NCBI GenBank assembly: GCA_020635275.1
Contig: JACKAA010000002.1
Location: 558,001 to 622,000, forward strand
DNA length: 64,000 bases
Source: Ignavibacteriales bacterium
Lineage (GTDB): Bacteria; Bacteroidota; Ignavibacteria; Ignavibacteriales; Melioribacteraceae
Reading direction: 5' to 3'
Shown: piece after piece, positions 63,859-64,000 of the stretch
Position numbering within the stretch: the first letter of the stretch is position 1
How the letters are laid out: every line of letters begins with the position of its first letter
Made by a program: the position numbers and the translations under genes
Notes under the pieces: generated by a model
What the model saw: the letters and a program-made list of their open reading frames with translations, nothing else
Databases searched by the model: none
Told to the model about the DNA's origin: nothing

Positions 63859-64000
63859 TTTGTTTCCTAAAATTTATAATTGTTGGATGGCAACTAAATA
63901 GTTGCAGTATTAGAATTTTTGTAGGTCATTTAAGACAGTAAACTTTTTCTTAAATGATAATTTAGGCAATCATATTTTGAGTAAATTAAATTTGTATTTG

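Overview
The window looks like a chromosomal segment of an Ignavibacteria-type bacterium (Bacteroidota/Chlorobi group). The grounds are low G+C by eye, secreted proteins ending in the type IX secretion sorting domain with the FxLxQNYPNPFNPTT signature, many Cys-anchored lipoproteins, a TonB receptor paired with a DUF4249 lipoprotein, and a PlpD-like patatin fused to a barrel. No rRNA, tRNA, CRISPR array, integrase or transposase was seen. This placement is an inference from protein style, not a database match.

Layout. (1) 1-5117: a minus-strand nitrite ammonification operon (NapH-like polyferredoxin, nrfH, nrfA cut by the window edge), divergent from two plus-strand genes (DUF438-hemerythrin-PAS and DUF1858-DUF2249) typical of nitrosative or redox stress. 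The nrf promoter has a near-consensus sigma-70 sequence followed by a palindrome. A 17/19 match to that palindrome lies in front of an Rrf2-family regulator gene at 10.7 kb. (2) 5171-20370: a methyltransferase, a squalene-cyclase-like protein, katG, an EamA transporter, the Rrf2 regulator, corA with an SLC12-like transporter, an MscS channel, two lipoproteins, a hexapeptide acyltransferase, gamma-glutamyltransferase and ornithine carbamoyltransferase. (3) 20606-38708: acetate metabolism. A DUF4212/sodium-solute symporter pair, a CRP-CBS-DUF294 protein with a partner exonuclease, and acs are followed, after a block of secreted proteins and lipoproteins (27.9-31.8 kb), by an acuABC-like operon. 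That operon encodes a GNAT-ligase-like Pat acetyltransferase, AcuB and the AcuC deacetylase, with a GH13 enzyme and a GH114-like lipoprotein appended. Together these suggest acetate uptake, activation by Acs and control of Acs by reversible lysine acetylation.

(4) 38853-52413: VOC protein, P-loop kinase, an NtrC-type two-component system whose kinase has no AUG start covering its PAS domain, bacterioferritin, a small Cys-rich protein, an ICMT-like membrane protein fused to HEAT repeats, a large orphan sensor kinase, a membrane phosphoesterase, an SdpI-like protein and a Gfo/Idh oxidoreductase. (5) 52660-63858: a frameshifted lipoprotein gene, a TonB receptor/DUF4249 pair, an active/inactive M16 peptidase pair, OsmC, a patatin-barrel protein and rsgA.

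Small dispersed repeats occur in intergenic gaps: four GTCATTC...GAAT elements, one GTAGAGACG palindrome, and two related CATATTTTCAAAATATG palindromes.
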